Shown: in pieces, positions 9,580 to 18,745 of the stretch
Numbering within the stretch: the first letter of the stretch is position 1
How the letters are laid out: each line of letters opens with the position of its first letter
Position numbers and translations under genes: made by a program
The notes under the pieces: generated by a model
What the model was told of the DNA's origin: nothing
The model's database searches: none
The model's input: only the letters and a program-made list of their open reading frames with translations
DNA from: Pelagibacteraceae bacterium AG-390-L03
GTDB lineage: Bacteria > Pseudomonadota > Alphaproteobacteria > Pelagibacterales > Pelagibacteraceae
Direction of reading: 5' to 3'
Assembly: GCA_003279685.1 (NCBI GenBank)
Contig: QCHA01000006.1
Location: 1 to 54,839 of the forward strand
DNA length: 54,839 nucleotides

Positions 9580-10483
9580 AATTAAAACAACAGAACCAAA
9601 AGTCCTTTGGAAATTAAGATGCAAACTTGGAGAAGGAACTTTGTGGGTTAAAGAGCATAATTCAATATATTTTGTAGACATAAAGAAAAAGAAATTTTTC
9701 TCATTAAATATTAAAAACAATAAAAAGAAGATTTATAAAGTAAATAAAGAAATTGGCTTTCTTGCGCATATACAAGGACATATTTTTATTTTAGGTCTAC
9801 AAGGAGAGCTAAGAATTCTTAATATTAAAACTAAAAAAATAATTAAAAAAATAGCAATAGAGAAAAATATTAAATTAAACAGAATTAATGATGGAAAAAC
9901 TGATCCAAACGGAAATCTTTGGTTTGGAACTATGGATAATTTAGAAAGAAAAATTGAAAAAGGTTCTTTGTATAAATTAGATAAAAATTTATTATTAACC
10001 AAAGTGGATACGAATTATAGAATTACAAATGGTCCAGCTTTTATTGATCAATATAATTTTTATCATACTGATAGTCCAAAAAAGAAAATTTATAAAATCA
10101 AAATTAATAAAGATAACAAAATAATTAATAAGAAAATATTTAAGAAATTATCACCTGAAGATGGGTCCCCAGATGGAATGACCTTGGATAAATATAAAAA
10201 TTTGTGGGTAGCCCACTTTAATGGAGCGCGTGTTTCAGTTTTTAATAAAAATGCTAAATTAATACATAAAATTAATTTACCTGCTCAAAACGTAACTAAT
10301 TGTGCATTTGGTGGACAAAATAAGAATGAACTTTTTATTACATCAGCAACTAAGGGCATGAACAAAGCTGGATTGCAAAAATTTAGATATTCAGGATTCT
10401 TATTTAGTGTAAAAACTAATTCAAAAGGAATTTTACAAAAAAAATTTATTTTAAGTAATGAAAAAAAGAGATCTTTATTATGA
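9572..10483 (+). CDS. SMP-30/gluconolactonase-family lactonase
   Basis: This protein of about 303 aa is a six-bladed propeller of the SMP-30/LRE family. Visible motifs are CKLGEGTLW near the N-terminus (metal-binding Glu), RINDGKTDPNGNLWFGTM and SPDGMTLDKYKNLWVAHF. Such enzymes hydrolyse aldonolactones to aldonic acids using a divalent metal. I chose the ATG at 9572 because AAGGA lies about 11 nt upstream. It overlaps the dehydratase stop by 8 nt, whereas an in-frame ATG at 9545 would overlap by more. It would supply the open-chain acid for the dehydratases. The protein is unusually Lys-rich, as is common in AT-rich genomes. Confidence 0.82.
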   Translation: MNKIKTTEPKVLWKLRCKLGEGTLWVKEHNSIYFVDIKKKKFFSLNIKNNKKKIYKVNKEIGFLAHIQGHIFILGLQGELRILNIKTKKIIKKIAIEKNIKLNRINDGKTDPNGNLWFGTMDNLERKIEKGSLYKLDKNLLLTKVDTNYRITNGPAFIDQYNFYHTDSPKKKIYKIKINKDNKIINKKIFKKLSPEDGSPDGMTLDKYKNLWVAHFNGARVSVFNKNAKLIHKINLPAQNVTNCAFGGQNKNELFITSATKGMNKAGLQKFRYSGFLFSVKTNSKGILQKKFILSNEKKRSLL

Positions 10484-13148
10484 ACGAATTCCTACTAAGC
10501 TTTTAAGAGAAGATATTAGGTTATTAGGAACATTTCTTGGCAGAGTTATTAAAGATCAAGAAGGATTAAATTTTTATAAAATAGTTGAAAGATTAAGGTT
10601 ATTATCAAAGAATACTTTATTAGATAAAAATAAGAGAAAAATTTTTTTAAAAATATCTAAAGAAATTAAAAAACTTCCACCAAAAAACACATATAAAGTT
10701 ACTCGAGCATTTTCACATATTTTAAATTTAATGAATCTTGCTGAGTCCTTAGATGCATCTCGAAAACTTAATGAATATGATAATCCTTATTTTAAAGATA
10801 AAAATCAAAATATATTTATTGAAGATATATTTAATGGACTTTTTAAAAATAAAAGTATTTCTAATAACAAAATATACGAACAAGCTAAAAATTTAGATAT
10901 CGGAATTGTTCTTACTGCTCACCCAACAGAAGTTAAAAGAAGAACCTTAATTCAAAAATATGCCAATTTAATTAATTTGATGGAAAAAAGACATTTATAT
11001 AAAAAATATCCATCTAAAATTATTGAAATAGATAGGGATATTTATTCTGAAATTACAATAATATGGAAAACAGATGAATTAAAAAGATCTAAACCGTCAC
11101 CGTTGGATGAAGCAAGATGGGGATTGGCAATAATTGAAGATAGTTTATGGGATACAATTCCAAAAGTTTACAAAAGATTAAATGATATTTTTAGAAAAAA
11201 TTTGAATAAAGATTTGCCCCGAACTTTTAATCCAATTCAATTTGGATCATGGATGGGTGGTGATAGAGATGGTAACCCAAATGTTACATCAGAAGTTACA
11301 AAAAAAGTAATTTTATTTTCTAGATGGCAAGCAGCAAAATTGTACGAAAAAGAATTAACGAAGTTAATTCAAAATCTATCAATGGAAGAATGTTCTAAAA
11401 AAATTAGAAGGGTCGTTGGAAAAACATTTGAACCCTATAGAGTATATTTAAGACCAATTAGGGATAAAATAAGAAAAACTCACCAATTAATCGAAATTCA
11501 TTTGAATAAAAATGCTCCTCTTGAAGAAAAAAAATTACTACAAGATAGAAATGAAATTTTGAAACCTTTAAGAGAAATAAGAGATTCATTAAACTTAAAT
11601 CGAGGACAACATATAGGTAATTCAGATCTATTAGATTTAATTAGAAGAGTTAGATGTTTTGGGATCAATCTTGCAAAATTAGATATAAGACAAGAATCTT
11701 CAAGACATGAAAAATTAGTAAATGAAGTTATTAAAAAAAAATATAAAATTAATTATACAAATCTATGTGAAATAAAAAAAATTAATTTACTAAATTCTTT
11801 AATTAAACAAAAAAAATATTTTTTAGAAAAAAAAAATATTAGAGAGAAAGAAAATAAAGAAGTTTGGGATACATTTAAGCAAATATCAATAGAACCTCCA
11901 CAATGCCTTGGTGCTTATGTAATATCAATGACCTCAAAAGCTTCTGATATTTTATCTGTCTATCTTTTACAAAAACAAGCTCAAACTAAAAATTTATTAA
12001 GAGTAGTACCACTTTTTGAAACCTTAGATGATTTAAGAAATGCTAAAGATGTAATGGAAAATTTGTTTAAATTATCATGGTACCGAAAATTAATAAATAA
12101 TCACCAGGAAGTAATGATTGGATATTCAGATTCAAGTAAGGATGCTGGAAAATTATCTGCTAGTTGGCACCAATATAAACTTCAAGAAGAACTCAGAAAT
12201 CTTGCAAAAAAGTATAAAATTAACTTAGTTTTTTTTCATGGCAGAGGTGGCTCTGCTGGAAGAGGAGGTGGACCAATACAAGCAACATTAAAATCACAAC
12301 CCTCAAACACTGTTAATGGAAAAATTAGAATTACTGATCAAGGTGAGGTTATTCAACAAAAATATGGGTACCAACCTTTAGCAGAATATAACCTTTGTAG
12401 TTATATTGGTGCTGTAATGGATGCTTCATTAAATCCTCCACCAAAGTCTAAAAAAAATTGGAGAGAGTTAATTGAAAAAATGTCAGAAATTTCAACATCT
12501 GCTTACAGAAAAAATCTTAATCAAAGTGAGGATTTTATTAGATACTTTAAAACTGTTACTCCACATAAATCACTTGGTAAACTTGCTATTGGATCAAGGC
12601 CCACTAAAAGAAAAAATGTTGATAACATTCAAGGCTTAAGAGCTATTCCGTGGGTTTTTGCATGGACGCAAATTAGATTAATGTTACCAGCTTGGCTTGG
12701 AACTACAGAAGCATTAAGGTATGGGTCAATTAAAAAGTTTTCAAAAACATTAACTGATATGGAGAGAAACTGGCCATATTTTGTATCTACGATGGATATT
12801 TTAGATATGGTAATTTCAAAAGTTGACACAGAAATTTCAATTATTTATGAAAATAATTTAGCTGATGCACCATTAAAAAGGATCGGTAAGAAATTGAGAT
12901 TTCAATTTGACGCATTAGTAAAATTACATAACAAAATTACGCCAAAAGAAGTAATAAAAGAAAGAAAAGAATTTAGAAAAGCATTATTTATAAGAAATAA
13001 CTATACAGAAATGTTAAATTTATTACAGGCAAGTATTATGAATAAATTAAATAATAAAAGATACAAAAAATTAGATAAAAAATTTCTTGATGATGCATTG
13101 ATGACATCCATAGCAGGTATATCTGCTGCTATGAAAAATACTGGTTAA
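10458..13148 (+). CDS. ppc: Phosphoenolpyruvate carboxylase
   Basis: This is a full-length (896 aa) anaplerotic enzyme converting PEP and bicarbonate to oxaloacetate. All hallmark motifs are present: LTAHPTEVKRRT with the first catalytic His, GSWMGGDRDGNPNVT, GYSDSSKDAGKLSASW, FFHGRGGSAGRGGGP and the C-terminal SIAGISAAMKNTG, which in the family places the last residues at the inhibitor site. The start overlaps the end of the lactonase gene by 26 nt in another frame, and ccdA starts immediately after the stop. Several uninterrupted A8-A9 runs sit in frame inside this gene, for example near 11738-11746 and 11826-11836, without breaking it. Confidence 0.96.
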   Translation: MKKRDLYYERIPTKLLREDIRLLGTFLGRVIKDQEGLNFYKIVERLRLLSKNTLLDKNKRKIFLKISKEIKKLPPKNTYKVTRAFSHILNLMNLAESLDASRKLNEYDNPYFKDKNQNIFIEDIFNGLFKNKSISNNKIYEQAKNLDIGIVLTAHPTEVKRRTLIQKYANLINLMEKRHLYKKYPSKIIEIDRDIYSEITIIWKTDELKRSKPSPLDEARWGLAIIEDSLWDTIPKVYKRLNDIFRKNLNKDLPRTFNPIQFGSWMGGDRDGNPNVTSEVTKKVILFSRWQAAKLYEKELTKLIQNLSMEECSKKIRRVVGKTFEPYRVYLRPIRDKIRKTHQLIEIHLNKNAPLEEKKLLQDRNEILKPLREIRDSLNLNRGQHIGNSDLLDLIRRVRCFGINLAKLDIRQESSRHEKLVNEVIKKKYKINYTNLCEIKKINLLNSLIKQKKYFLEKKNIREKENKEVWDTFKQISIEPPQCLGAYVISMTSKASDILSVYLLQKQAQTKNLLRVVPLFETLDDLRNAKDVMENLFKLSWYRKLINNHQEVMIGYSDSSKDAGKLSASWHQYKLQEELRNLAKKYKINLVFFHGRGGSAGRGGGPIQATLKSQPSNTVNGKIRITDQGEVIQQKYGYQPLAEYNLCSYIGAVMDASLNPPPKSKKNWRELIEKMSEISTSAYRKNLNQSEDFIRYFKTVTPHKSLGKLAIGSRPTKRKNVDNIQGLRAIPWVFAWTQIRLMLPAWLGTTEALRYGSIKKFSKTLTDMERNWPYFVSTMDILDMVISKVDTEISIIYENNLADAPLKRIGKKLRFQFDALVKLHNKITPKEVIKERKEFRKALFIRNNYTEMLNLLQASIMNKLNNKRYKKLDKKFLDDALMTSIAGISAAMKNTG

Positions 13149-13856
13149 ATGATAGAATTTTTAATAGCTTTTGGAGCTGGACTTATTAGTTTCTTGTCTC
13201 CTTGTGTTTTACCTTTAATACCTGGATATGTATCTTTTATTTCTGGGCAATCGTTGCAAGAAATTTTAAAATCAAAAAAAATAGATATTTTACCTTTAGT
13301 CTTATTTTGCTTTGGATTTTCAACGGTATTTATTATTTTAGGAGCATCTGCATCTTTTTTAGGTCAAACACTTTTGCAAAATTCAGAAACTTTAAGAGTA
13401 ATAGCAGGTATTGTTATAATAATTTTTTCATTACAATTGATTGGATTAATAAATATAAGTTATTTAAACTTTGAAAAAAGAATAGAAGCAAAAAAATCTC
13501 AAAATATTTTATTTCCATATGTGATAGGATTAGCATTTGGATTTGGATGGACGCCATGTATAGGTCCAATTTTAGGCTCTATTTTAGCTTTAGCATCTAT
13601 TGAAGAAACATTATCAAAGGCAATTATTCTATTAACTTTTTATTCTATAGGTCTTGCGATACCTTTTGTTTTATCAGGATATTTAATCCAAAGGTTTTTG
13701 GCTTTTTCAAAAAATTTTAAAAAAAATATAAATTTAATTTCAAAAATAGGAGGAATTATTCTTTTATTCACAGGCATATTAATTTTAACAAACCAATTGC
13801 AAGCTATTGGGTTTTATATAATTAAAGTTTTTCCTTTTATGCAAAATTTCGGTTAA
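13149..13856 (+). CDS. ccdA: Cytochrome c biogenesis protein CcdA (DsbD transmembrane family)
   Basis: This 235-aa membrane protein has six hydrophobic segments. Its two redox cysteines sit in SFLSPCVLPLIPGY (first TM) and FGWTPCIGPILGS (fourth TM), the diagnostic CcdA pair. CcdA carries electrons from cytoplasmic thioredoxin across the inner membrane to periplasmic thiol proteins for c-type cytochrome maturation. The gene begins directly at the ppc stop with no gap, so translation is probably coupled. A flavodoxin-fold reductase follows 10 nt later. Confidence 0.93.
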   Translation: MIEFLIAFGAGLISFLSPCVLPLIPGYVSFISGQSLQEILKSKKIDILPLVLFCFGFSTVFIILGASASFLGQTLLQNSETLRVIAGIVIIIFSLQLIGLINISYLNFEKRIEAKKSQNILFPYVIGLAFGFGWTPCIGPILGSILALASIEETLSKAIILLTFYSIGLAIPFVLSGYLIQRFLAFSKNFKKNINLISKIGGIILLFTGILILTNQLQAIGFYIIKVFPFMQNFG

Positions 13857-13866
13857 AAAGTATTTA

Positions 13867-14448
13867 ATGAAAATTTATCAAATAGATTCAAGTGCTAGAA
13901 AAAAAGGTTCTACTTCAAGAGCTTTAGCTAAAAAAGTGCTTGATAAAATTAAAAAGCCTGGTGATGAAGTTATCTACAGGGACTTAGATGATGAAATGCT
14001 TTTTGTGAGTGGTTTAACTGAGTCTGGCATGAAAATTGATGAAAAAGATCAAACAGAAGATCATAAAAAGATGTTCAAACTATCTGATAAATTAGTTAAT
14101 GAGCTAAAAGAAAGTGATGTAATTATTATTTCAGCTCCAATATATAATTATGGGCCTCCAGCAACCCTTAAAGCTTGGTCTGATTTAGCTGCTAGAATTG
14201 GAGAAACATTTAAATTTAAACCCGATGGAAGAAGAGTGGGGCTTTTAAAAAATAAACGTGCCTATTTAGTTATTACATCAGGAGGAACAAAATTAAATAG
14301 TAAAGAAGACTTTTTAACACCTTGGTTAAAATATATATTGAATTTTTTTGGTATAGAAAAAGTAGATGTGATTTGTGCTGATCAAATGGCCTTAGACTAT
14401 GAAAAATCAATCAAAGATGCTGAACGGCAAATTCATAATTTAGCCTAA
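13867..14448 (+). CDS. FMN-dependent NAD(P)H oxidoreductase, azoreductase (AcpD)-like
   Basis: This 193-aa flavodoxin-fold protein has the FMN phosphate loop SSARKKGSTSRALA at residues 8-21, PIYNYGPPATLKAWSD for the isoalloxazine site and VITSGGTK further on. These are the layout of AcpD/AzoR NADH:quinone or azo reductases. A role in quinone reduction or oxidative stress is inferred from the family. The gene lies 10 nt after ccdA on the same strand, which would fit a redox-themed mini-operon, but nothing proves a joint function. Confidence 0.82.
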   Translation: MKIYQIDSSARKKGSTSRALAKKVLDKIKKPGDEVIYRDLDDEMLFVSGLTESGMKIDEKDQTEDHKKMFKLSDKLVNELKESDVIIISAPIYNYGPPATLKAWSDLAARIGETFKFKPDGRRVGLLKNKRAYLVITSGGTKLNSKEDFLTPWLKYILNFFGIEKVDVICADQMALDYEKSIKDAERQIHNLA

Positions 14449-14508
14449 ATTGATAGATAATTTTTTTCTAATATTTGTTTAATTAATTTTTATTTGTTAA
14501 CATAAGTA

Positions 14509-15015
14509 ATGAAAATAATTCTTTTTATAATTTTTAGTTTGTTTTTTTTCACAAATAGTAATGCTGCATGTGATGACCCTTTAACAGATAGTGTTGATTA
14601 TTCAAATTGCAGATTTTCTGACGCTCAGGATTTACAAGGAAGTTATCTTCCAAATTCAAATCTGTCTTTTGCAAGTTTTATACAAGTAAATTTTGATAAA
14701 AGCATAATGATGAATTCAAATTTGTCATTTGGAACTTTTCCAGAATCTACATTTGTTAGAGCAAATCTTTATGAGACTATTTCAATAGGTGCAAATTTTG
14801 AAAAAACTAATTTTACTGGCTCTAACCTTACAAGAGTTGACTTTATGGGAGCTACTTTAATTGAAGCAAATTTTCAAAATTCAAATTTAATGGAAGCTAA
14901 TTTCACTTCATCTAATATCACAAATGCTAATTTTGATGGTGCTAATTTGATTGGTGCAACATGGACAGGTGGTGAAACTTGCGGTCCAGGATCTATAGGT
15001 TCATGCAATAAGTAG
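14509..15015 (+). CDS. Secreted pentapeptide-repeat protein
   Basis: This 168-aa protein has a signal peptide (residues 1 to about 20, cleavage near SNA-AC) followed by about 20 A(N/D)LXX-type pentapeptide repeats between residues 40 and 155, such as ANFEKTNFTGSNLTR and EANFQNSNLMEANF. Such repeats fold into a right-handed quadrilateral beta helix. Two Cys near each end (C21/C34 and C157/C165) could form disulfides that cap the helix in the periplasm. The function is unknown. A small ORF follows 2 nt downstream. Confidence 0.75.
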   Translation: MKIILFIIFSLFFFTNSNAACDDPLTDSVDYSNCRFSDAQDLQGSYLPNSNLSFASFIQVNFDKSIMMNSNLSFGTFPESTFVRANLYETISIGANFEKTNFTGSNLTRVDFMGATLIEANFQNSNLMEANFTSSNITNANFDGANLIGATWTGGETCGPGSIGSCNK

Positions 15016-15017
15016 GC

Positions 15018-15305
15018 ATGAATACTGCTATTAAAACTGACGATGTAATATTTAATTATTTTAAACAAATTTGTGATGAAAAAGATGACCAAAAATGTGT
15101 TGAGCTTGGTAAAGAATGGATAAAAGCAATGGAAACAAATTTAACAAGTATGGAAGCAAATCTCAATGGTGCTGACAAATTAAAACATCAAGATGATATT
15201 AAAAGTAATCGTGATCATTTAAATAATCTTAAAACTAAAAATTCTTCTGAGTGGCGAGAATATGCTACTCAATGCATGATTGAGATAATGAATCATAAAA
15301 GCTGA
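15018..15305 (+). CDS. Small uncharacterised protein, 95 aa
   Basis: This is a hydrophilic, mostly helical protein that I do not recognise. It has three Cys (in QICDEKDDQKC and ATQCMIEI), the first two eight residues apart, and a Lys/Asn-rich middle. No signal peptide or membrane segment is visible. It starts 2 nt after the pentapeptide-repeat gene, so co-expression is likely. The three cysteines and a helical pattern are the only clues to function. Confidence 0.6.
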   Translation: MNTAIKTDDVIFNYFKQICDEKDDQKCVELGKEWIKAMETNLTSMEANLNGADKLKHQDDIKSNRDHLNNLKTKNSSEWREYATQCMIEIMNHKS

Positions 15306-15420
15306 CAATAATGAGCAATCAATAAGAAGTTTTATTATTATTTTCTAGTTTTTAATAATTTTACTTACCATTACTTATTTAAGAAACATTTTTAAATAAA
15401 ACTATCAATAACTATTAAAA

Positions 15421-15426
15421 TATAAT
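15421..15426 (+). promoter_or_regulatory. -10 box of the riboswitch-controlled transporter gene
   Basis: A consensus TATAAT at 15421-15426 lies about 14 nt before the TPP aptamer, so transcription would begin near 15433, just ahead of the first aptamer stem. No good -35 hexamer is visible at the usual distance. Confidence 0.5.
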
Positions 15427-15439
15427 ATTAATTCATTAA

Positions 15440-15501
15440 AAGGGGTGTCTTAACAGACTGAGATTAAACCCTAAGAACCTGTCCGGTAATTCAGAAAGGG
15501 A
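15440..15501 (+). promoter_or_regulatory. TPP riboswitch (thi box)
   Basis: This is a compact thiamine pyrophosphate aptamer. GGGGT (15442-15446) pairs with ACCCT (15468-15472). GTCT (15447-15450) and AGAC (15455-15458) form a very short P3. The conserved CTGAGA follows at 15458-15463, and GAACCTG...GGTAAT...AGAAAGGGAG completes the pyrophosphate-binding half. The ribosome site (AAAGGGAG) is part of the 3' end of the aptamer, 5-10 nt before the start codon at 15507. Control is therefore most likely translational: TPP binding hides the ribosome site. No separate terminator lies between aptamer and gene. Confidence 0.92.
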
Positions 15502-15506
15502 GAACA

Positions 15507-16949
15507 ATGGATAAAACATACTTTATAAGTCAATCAACATCGCTAACATTAGTTATTCTTATAAGCTTAATATTTACAGTGTTAGGTCTTTATCATTCTA
15601 AAAAATTCAAAGGAATAAATAATTACCTTACAGCAAATAGAGGTATAGGGTTATTTTCATTAACAACAAGTTTAGTTGCATCAGCATTAGGAGCCTGGAT
15701 TTTATTTGGCCCTACTGCAGCTGCTACATGGGGTGGAATAGGTGCTGTAATAGGCTACGCGTTAGGTACTGCTTTTCCAATGATTTTTTTGATTTTTTTA
15801 GGAAAAAAAATCAGAACTGAATTTCCAAAAGGATCATCACTCATAGAGTTTATGAGAAAGAAATTTGGAAAAAGCTTGTTTAAACTGATCTTGTTAATGA
15901 CCATATTCTACATGTTTATATTTTTGTGTGCAGAAGTTACTGCAGTAGCAGTGCTGATAAAATATATATCAGGAACAGAACTTTGGATTACTGCACTAAT
16001 TGTACTTTTGGCAACATTAACTTACACGCTATATGGTGGTCTACGAGCTTCAATTTTTACGGATAATATTCAAATGATTGTAATTAGTATACTTTTGTTA
16101 ATTTCAATCTCTTATATTTTATCTAATACAGGAAACTCATTTTCATTTGAATTTATAGAACAAAAAAATCCACAATTATTAAGTAGTTCTTATATACCAA
16201 GTTATACTGCTGGTTTAACTTTTTTTATAGCGGTAGCTGCAACGAACTTATTTCATCAAGGAAATTGGCAGAGAGTTTATGCTGCAAAAAACTATCATAC
16301 TCTTAAGCAAAGCTTATTAATTTCTTTTTTTATAATTATACCAATAGTTTTTTTTATGGGGTTTATTGGTATGATATCTTTTTCTATTGATCCTAGTCAA
16401 AGACCTGATTTAGGTTTTTTTACATTATTATTAAAAGAACAATCACAAACTCTTTCATTATTAATAATTACACTTGGATTAGCATTAACAATTTCAACTG
16501 TTGATACTCTTGTTAATGCAATTTCAAGCTTATTTGTAGTTGATGGGAAAGCAACATTTGATCTAAATAAAAAAACTGATTATTTAAAGTTATCTAAATA
16601 TTTTATTATTTTATTATCTTTAATATCATTCTTTATTGCTTCAAAAGGTTTTGATATTTTATATTTGTTTTTATTAGCTGATTTGTTTTGTTGTGCATTC
16701 GTCTATACAGTTTTCTATAGTTTTTATAATAAAGATGTTAATGAAAGAACTGCTTATATTGCAATAGTTATTGGTTTAGTTGCTGGATTTTTATTATTTC
16801 CCTTTCCTGATTTTTCTAAAAGTTTACTTGTTGGAGTATTGATGTCTAAAGAATTATTTTCTTCGTTCATCTTGCAATCGTTATTATTTTTATCTTTTAT
16901 TGTAGCGACTTTTCTTCCAGTGATAATTCTTAAGATAAAAAAAAATTAA
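15507..16949 (+). CDS. thiV: Sodium:solute symporter under TPP control, ThiV-type pyrimidine (HMP) transporter
   Basis: This 480-aa SSS-family symporter has about 13 hydrophobic segments and includes SLVASALGAWILFGPTAAA (first Na+-site helix), LYGGLRASIFTDNIQ and TLGLALTISTVDTLVNAISS. In SAR11 an SSS transporter behind a TPP riboswitch has been named ThiV and proposed to import the thiamine precursor 4-amino-5-hydroxymethyl-2-methylpyrimidine. The position of this gene, 6 nt after the aptamer, matches that arrangement. The substrate is inferred from that precedent and from the riboswitch; the protein sequence itself only shows an SSS symporter. A terminator follows at 16965. Confidence 0.85.
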   Translation: MDKTYFISQSTSLTLVILISLIFTVLGLYHSKKFKGINNYLTANRGIGLFSLTTSLVASALGAWILFGPTAAATWGGIGAVIGYALGTAFPMIFLIFLGKKIRTEFPKGSSLIEFMRKKFGKSLFKLILLMTIFYMFIFLCAEVTAVAVLIKYISGTELWITALIVLLATLTYTLYGGLRASIFTDNIQMIVISILLLISISYILSNTGNSFSFEFIEQKNPQLLSSSYIPSYTAGLTFFIAVAATNLFHQGNWQRVYAAKNYHTLKQSLLISFFIIIPIVFFMGFIGMISFSIDPSQRPDLGFFTLLLKEQSQTLSLLIITLGLALTISTVDTLVNAISSLFVVDGKATFDLNKKTDYLKLSKYFIILLSLISFFIASKGFDILYLFLLADLFCCAFVYTVFYSFYNKDVNERTAYIAIVIGLVAGFLLFPFPDFSKSLLVGVLMSKELFSSFILQSLLFLSFIVATFLPVIILKIKKN

Positions 16950-16964
16950 TAAAAAAATCAAATT

Positions 16965-16990
16965 AAGAGACCATTTTTAATGGTCTCTTT
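16965..16990 (+). terminator. terminator hairpin after the TPP-controlled transporter
   Basis: AAGAGACCAT (16965-16974) and ATGGTCTCTT (16980-16989) form a perfect 10-bp stem with a TTTTA loop. The trailing T-run is short (TTT), so termination may be incomplete. It separates the transporter from the ABC exporter genes. Confidence 0.7.
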
Positions 16991-17052
16991 AAGTTGTTAA
17001 CTTTAAGTTATTGAAATTAGTAAAATAACCCCTATATAACTAACAAATCTTA

Positions 17053-17988
17053 ATGTCTGACAATCAAATATCTATAAATAATCTCTCAAAAATTTATAAA
17101 AATGGTTTTAATGCACTTAAAAGCATTAATCTTGATATAAAAAAAGGTGAAATTTTTGCTATGCTTGGTCCAAATGGAGCGGGCAAAACTACATTAATTA
17201 GTATAATTTGTGGTATCGTAAAACCATCTTCAGGAGCAGTTAGTGTTGATGGGTTTGATATAATTAATGATTATAGAGAAACAAGATCAAGAATTGGTTT
17301 GGTTCCTCAAGAATTAACTTTAGAACAATTTGAAACAGTTTTTAATAACGTTTCTTATTCAAGAGGATTGTATGGGAAAAAACCTGACCCAAAACATATA
17401 GAAAAAATTTTAAAACAACTAAGTCTTTGGGATAAAAAAGATCAAAGATTGAGACAATTGTCAGGAGGAATGAAGCGAAGGGTTTTAATTGCTAAAGCAT
17501 TATCGCACGAACCATCAATTTTATTTTTGGATGAACCTACTGCTGGTGTAGATGTAGAGTTAAGAAAAGATATGTGGAAAATTGTTGGAGAGCTAAGGAC
17601 TACAGGAGTCACGATTATATTAACAACACATTATATTGAAGAAGCTGAAGCTATAGCTGATAGAGTGGGCGTTATAAATCAAGGTGAAATAATAGTTGTT
17701 GAAGAAACAAAAGAGTTACTAAAAAAAATGGGTCATAAGAAATTGACTGTAGAACTCCAAGATGAAATTTCTAAAATTCCAGGTAGCCTAGATAAATATA
17801 AATTAGTTTTAGGTAATAGTAAGATGTCTATTGATTATACATACAATGTTCAATCAGAGCAAACAGGTATTACAAATTTACTTCAAGATCTTAAAGATGC
17901 TGGTTTAAAATTAAAAGATTTAAAGACAGAACAAAGCACTCTAGAAAAAATATTTGTTAGTTTGGTAAAGGAAAATAATGAAATTTAA
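17053..17988 (+). CDS. ABC-2 type transporter ATP-binding protein
   Basis: This 311-aa ATPase has Walker [10 protein letters not shown] (about residues 39-47), the Q-loop region GLVPQEL, signature LSGGMKRR, Walker B ILFLDEP and the switch His in [10 protein letters not shown]. The C-terminal extension of about 80 residues is usual in exporters of the YadG/CcmA-NodI type. Its stop overlaps the permease gene by 11 nt. The cargo is not evident; relatives export drugs, polysaccharides or lipids. Confidence 0.9.
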   Translation: MSDNQISINNLSKIYKNGFNALKSINLDIKKGEIFAMLGPNGAGKTTLISIICGIVKPSSGAVSVDGFDIINDYRETRSRIGLVPQELTLEQFETVFNNVSYSRGLYGKKPDPKHIEKILKQLSLWDKKDQRLRQLSGGMKRRVLIAKALSHEPSILFLDEPTAGVDVELRKDMWKIVGELRTTGVTIILTTHYIEEAEAIADRVGVINQGEIIVVEETKELLKKMGHKKLTVELQDEISKIPGSLDKYKLVLGNSKMSIDYTYNVQSEQTGITNLLQDLKDAGLKLKDLKTEQSTLEKIFVSLVKENNEI

Positions 17989-18745
17989 TTACTTAGCATT
18001 TAAAGCAATTTATCTTCATGAAATGGATAGATTTAGAAGAACTTTGATGCAGTCATTACTTTCACCTGTTTTATCAACTTCTCTTTATTTTATCGTATTT
18101 GGATCTGTAATTGGTGGTTATGTTGAAAAAATTGATGGGATTAGTTATGGTTCATATATAGTCCCAGGTTTATTGATGCTAACATTGTTAACTCAATCAA
18201 TAACAAACACATCTTTTGGAATTTTTTTTCCTAAATTTAACGGAACTATTTATGAAATATTAGCTGCTCCAATTTCAACACTGGAAATAGTATTGGCTTT
18301 TGTTGGGGCGGGAGCAACAAAGACATTAATTGTTGGAGTGGTAATTTTTATTACAGCAACATTTTTTGTTGAAGTAAATGTTAAATTCCCATTTTTAGTA
18401 ATTTTTTTACTTGTTCTTGTTGCTTTCACGTTTGCATTATTTGGCTTTTTAATAGGATTAATGAGTTCTAATTTTGAACAAATGTCTATCATTCCAACAT
18501 TGTTTATTACTCCAATGGTATTCTTAGGAGGAAGTCTTTACTCATTAGATATGTTACCACCTTTTTGGCAAACAGTTACATACTTTAATCCAGTAGTTTA
18601 TTTAATTAATGGACTAAGGTTTGCTTTTTATGGGGTATCTGATTTTAATATCTGGATAAGCATTAGCTCAATGGTAGTTTTCTTATTCATTTGCATAGGG
18701 ATAGTAACCGTATTATTGAAAAAAGGATATAATATTAAATCTTAA
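17978..18745 (+). CDS. ABC-2 type transporter permease (YadH-like)
   Basis: This 255-aa protein has six hydrophobic segments and the ABC-2 motif [17 protein letters not shown], followed by [17 protein letters not shown], which is typical of YadH-type permeases. It pairs with the ATPase gene, whose end it overlaps by 11 nt. Its stop overlaps by 4 nt, tail to tail, with the stop of the minus-strand gene at 18742, so there is no room for a separate bidirectional terminator. Confidence 0.9.
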   Translation: MKFNYLAFKAIYLHEMDRFRRTLMQSLLSPVLSTSLYFIVFGSVIGGYVEKIDGISYGSYIVPGLLMLTLLTQSITNTSFGIFFPKFNGTIYEILAAPISTLEIVLAFVGAGATKTLIVGVVIFITATFFVEVNVKFPFLVIFLLVLVAFTFALFGFLIGLMSSNFEQMSIIPTLFITPMVFLGGSLYSLDMLPPFWQTVTYFNPVVYLINGLRFAFYGVSDFNIWISISSMVVFLFICIGIVTVLLKKGYNIKS

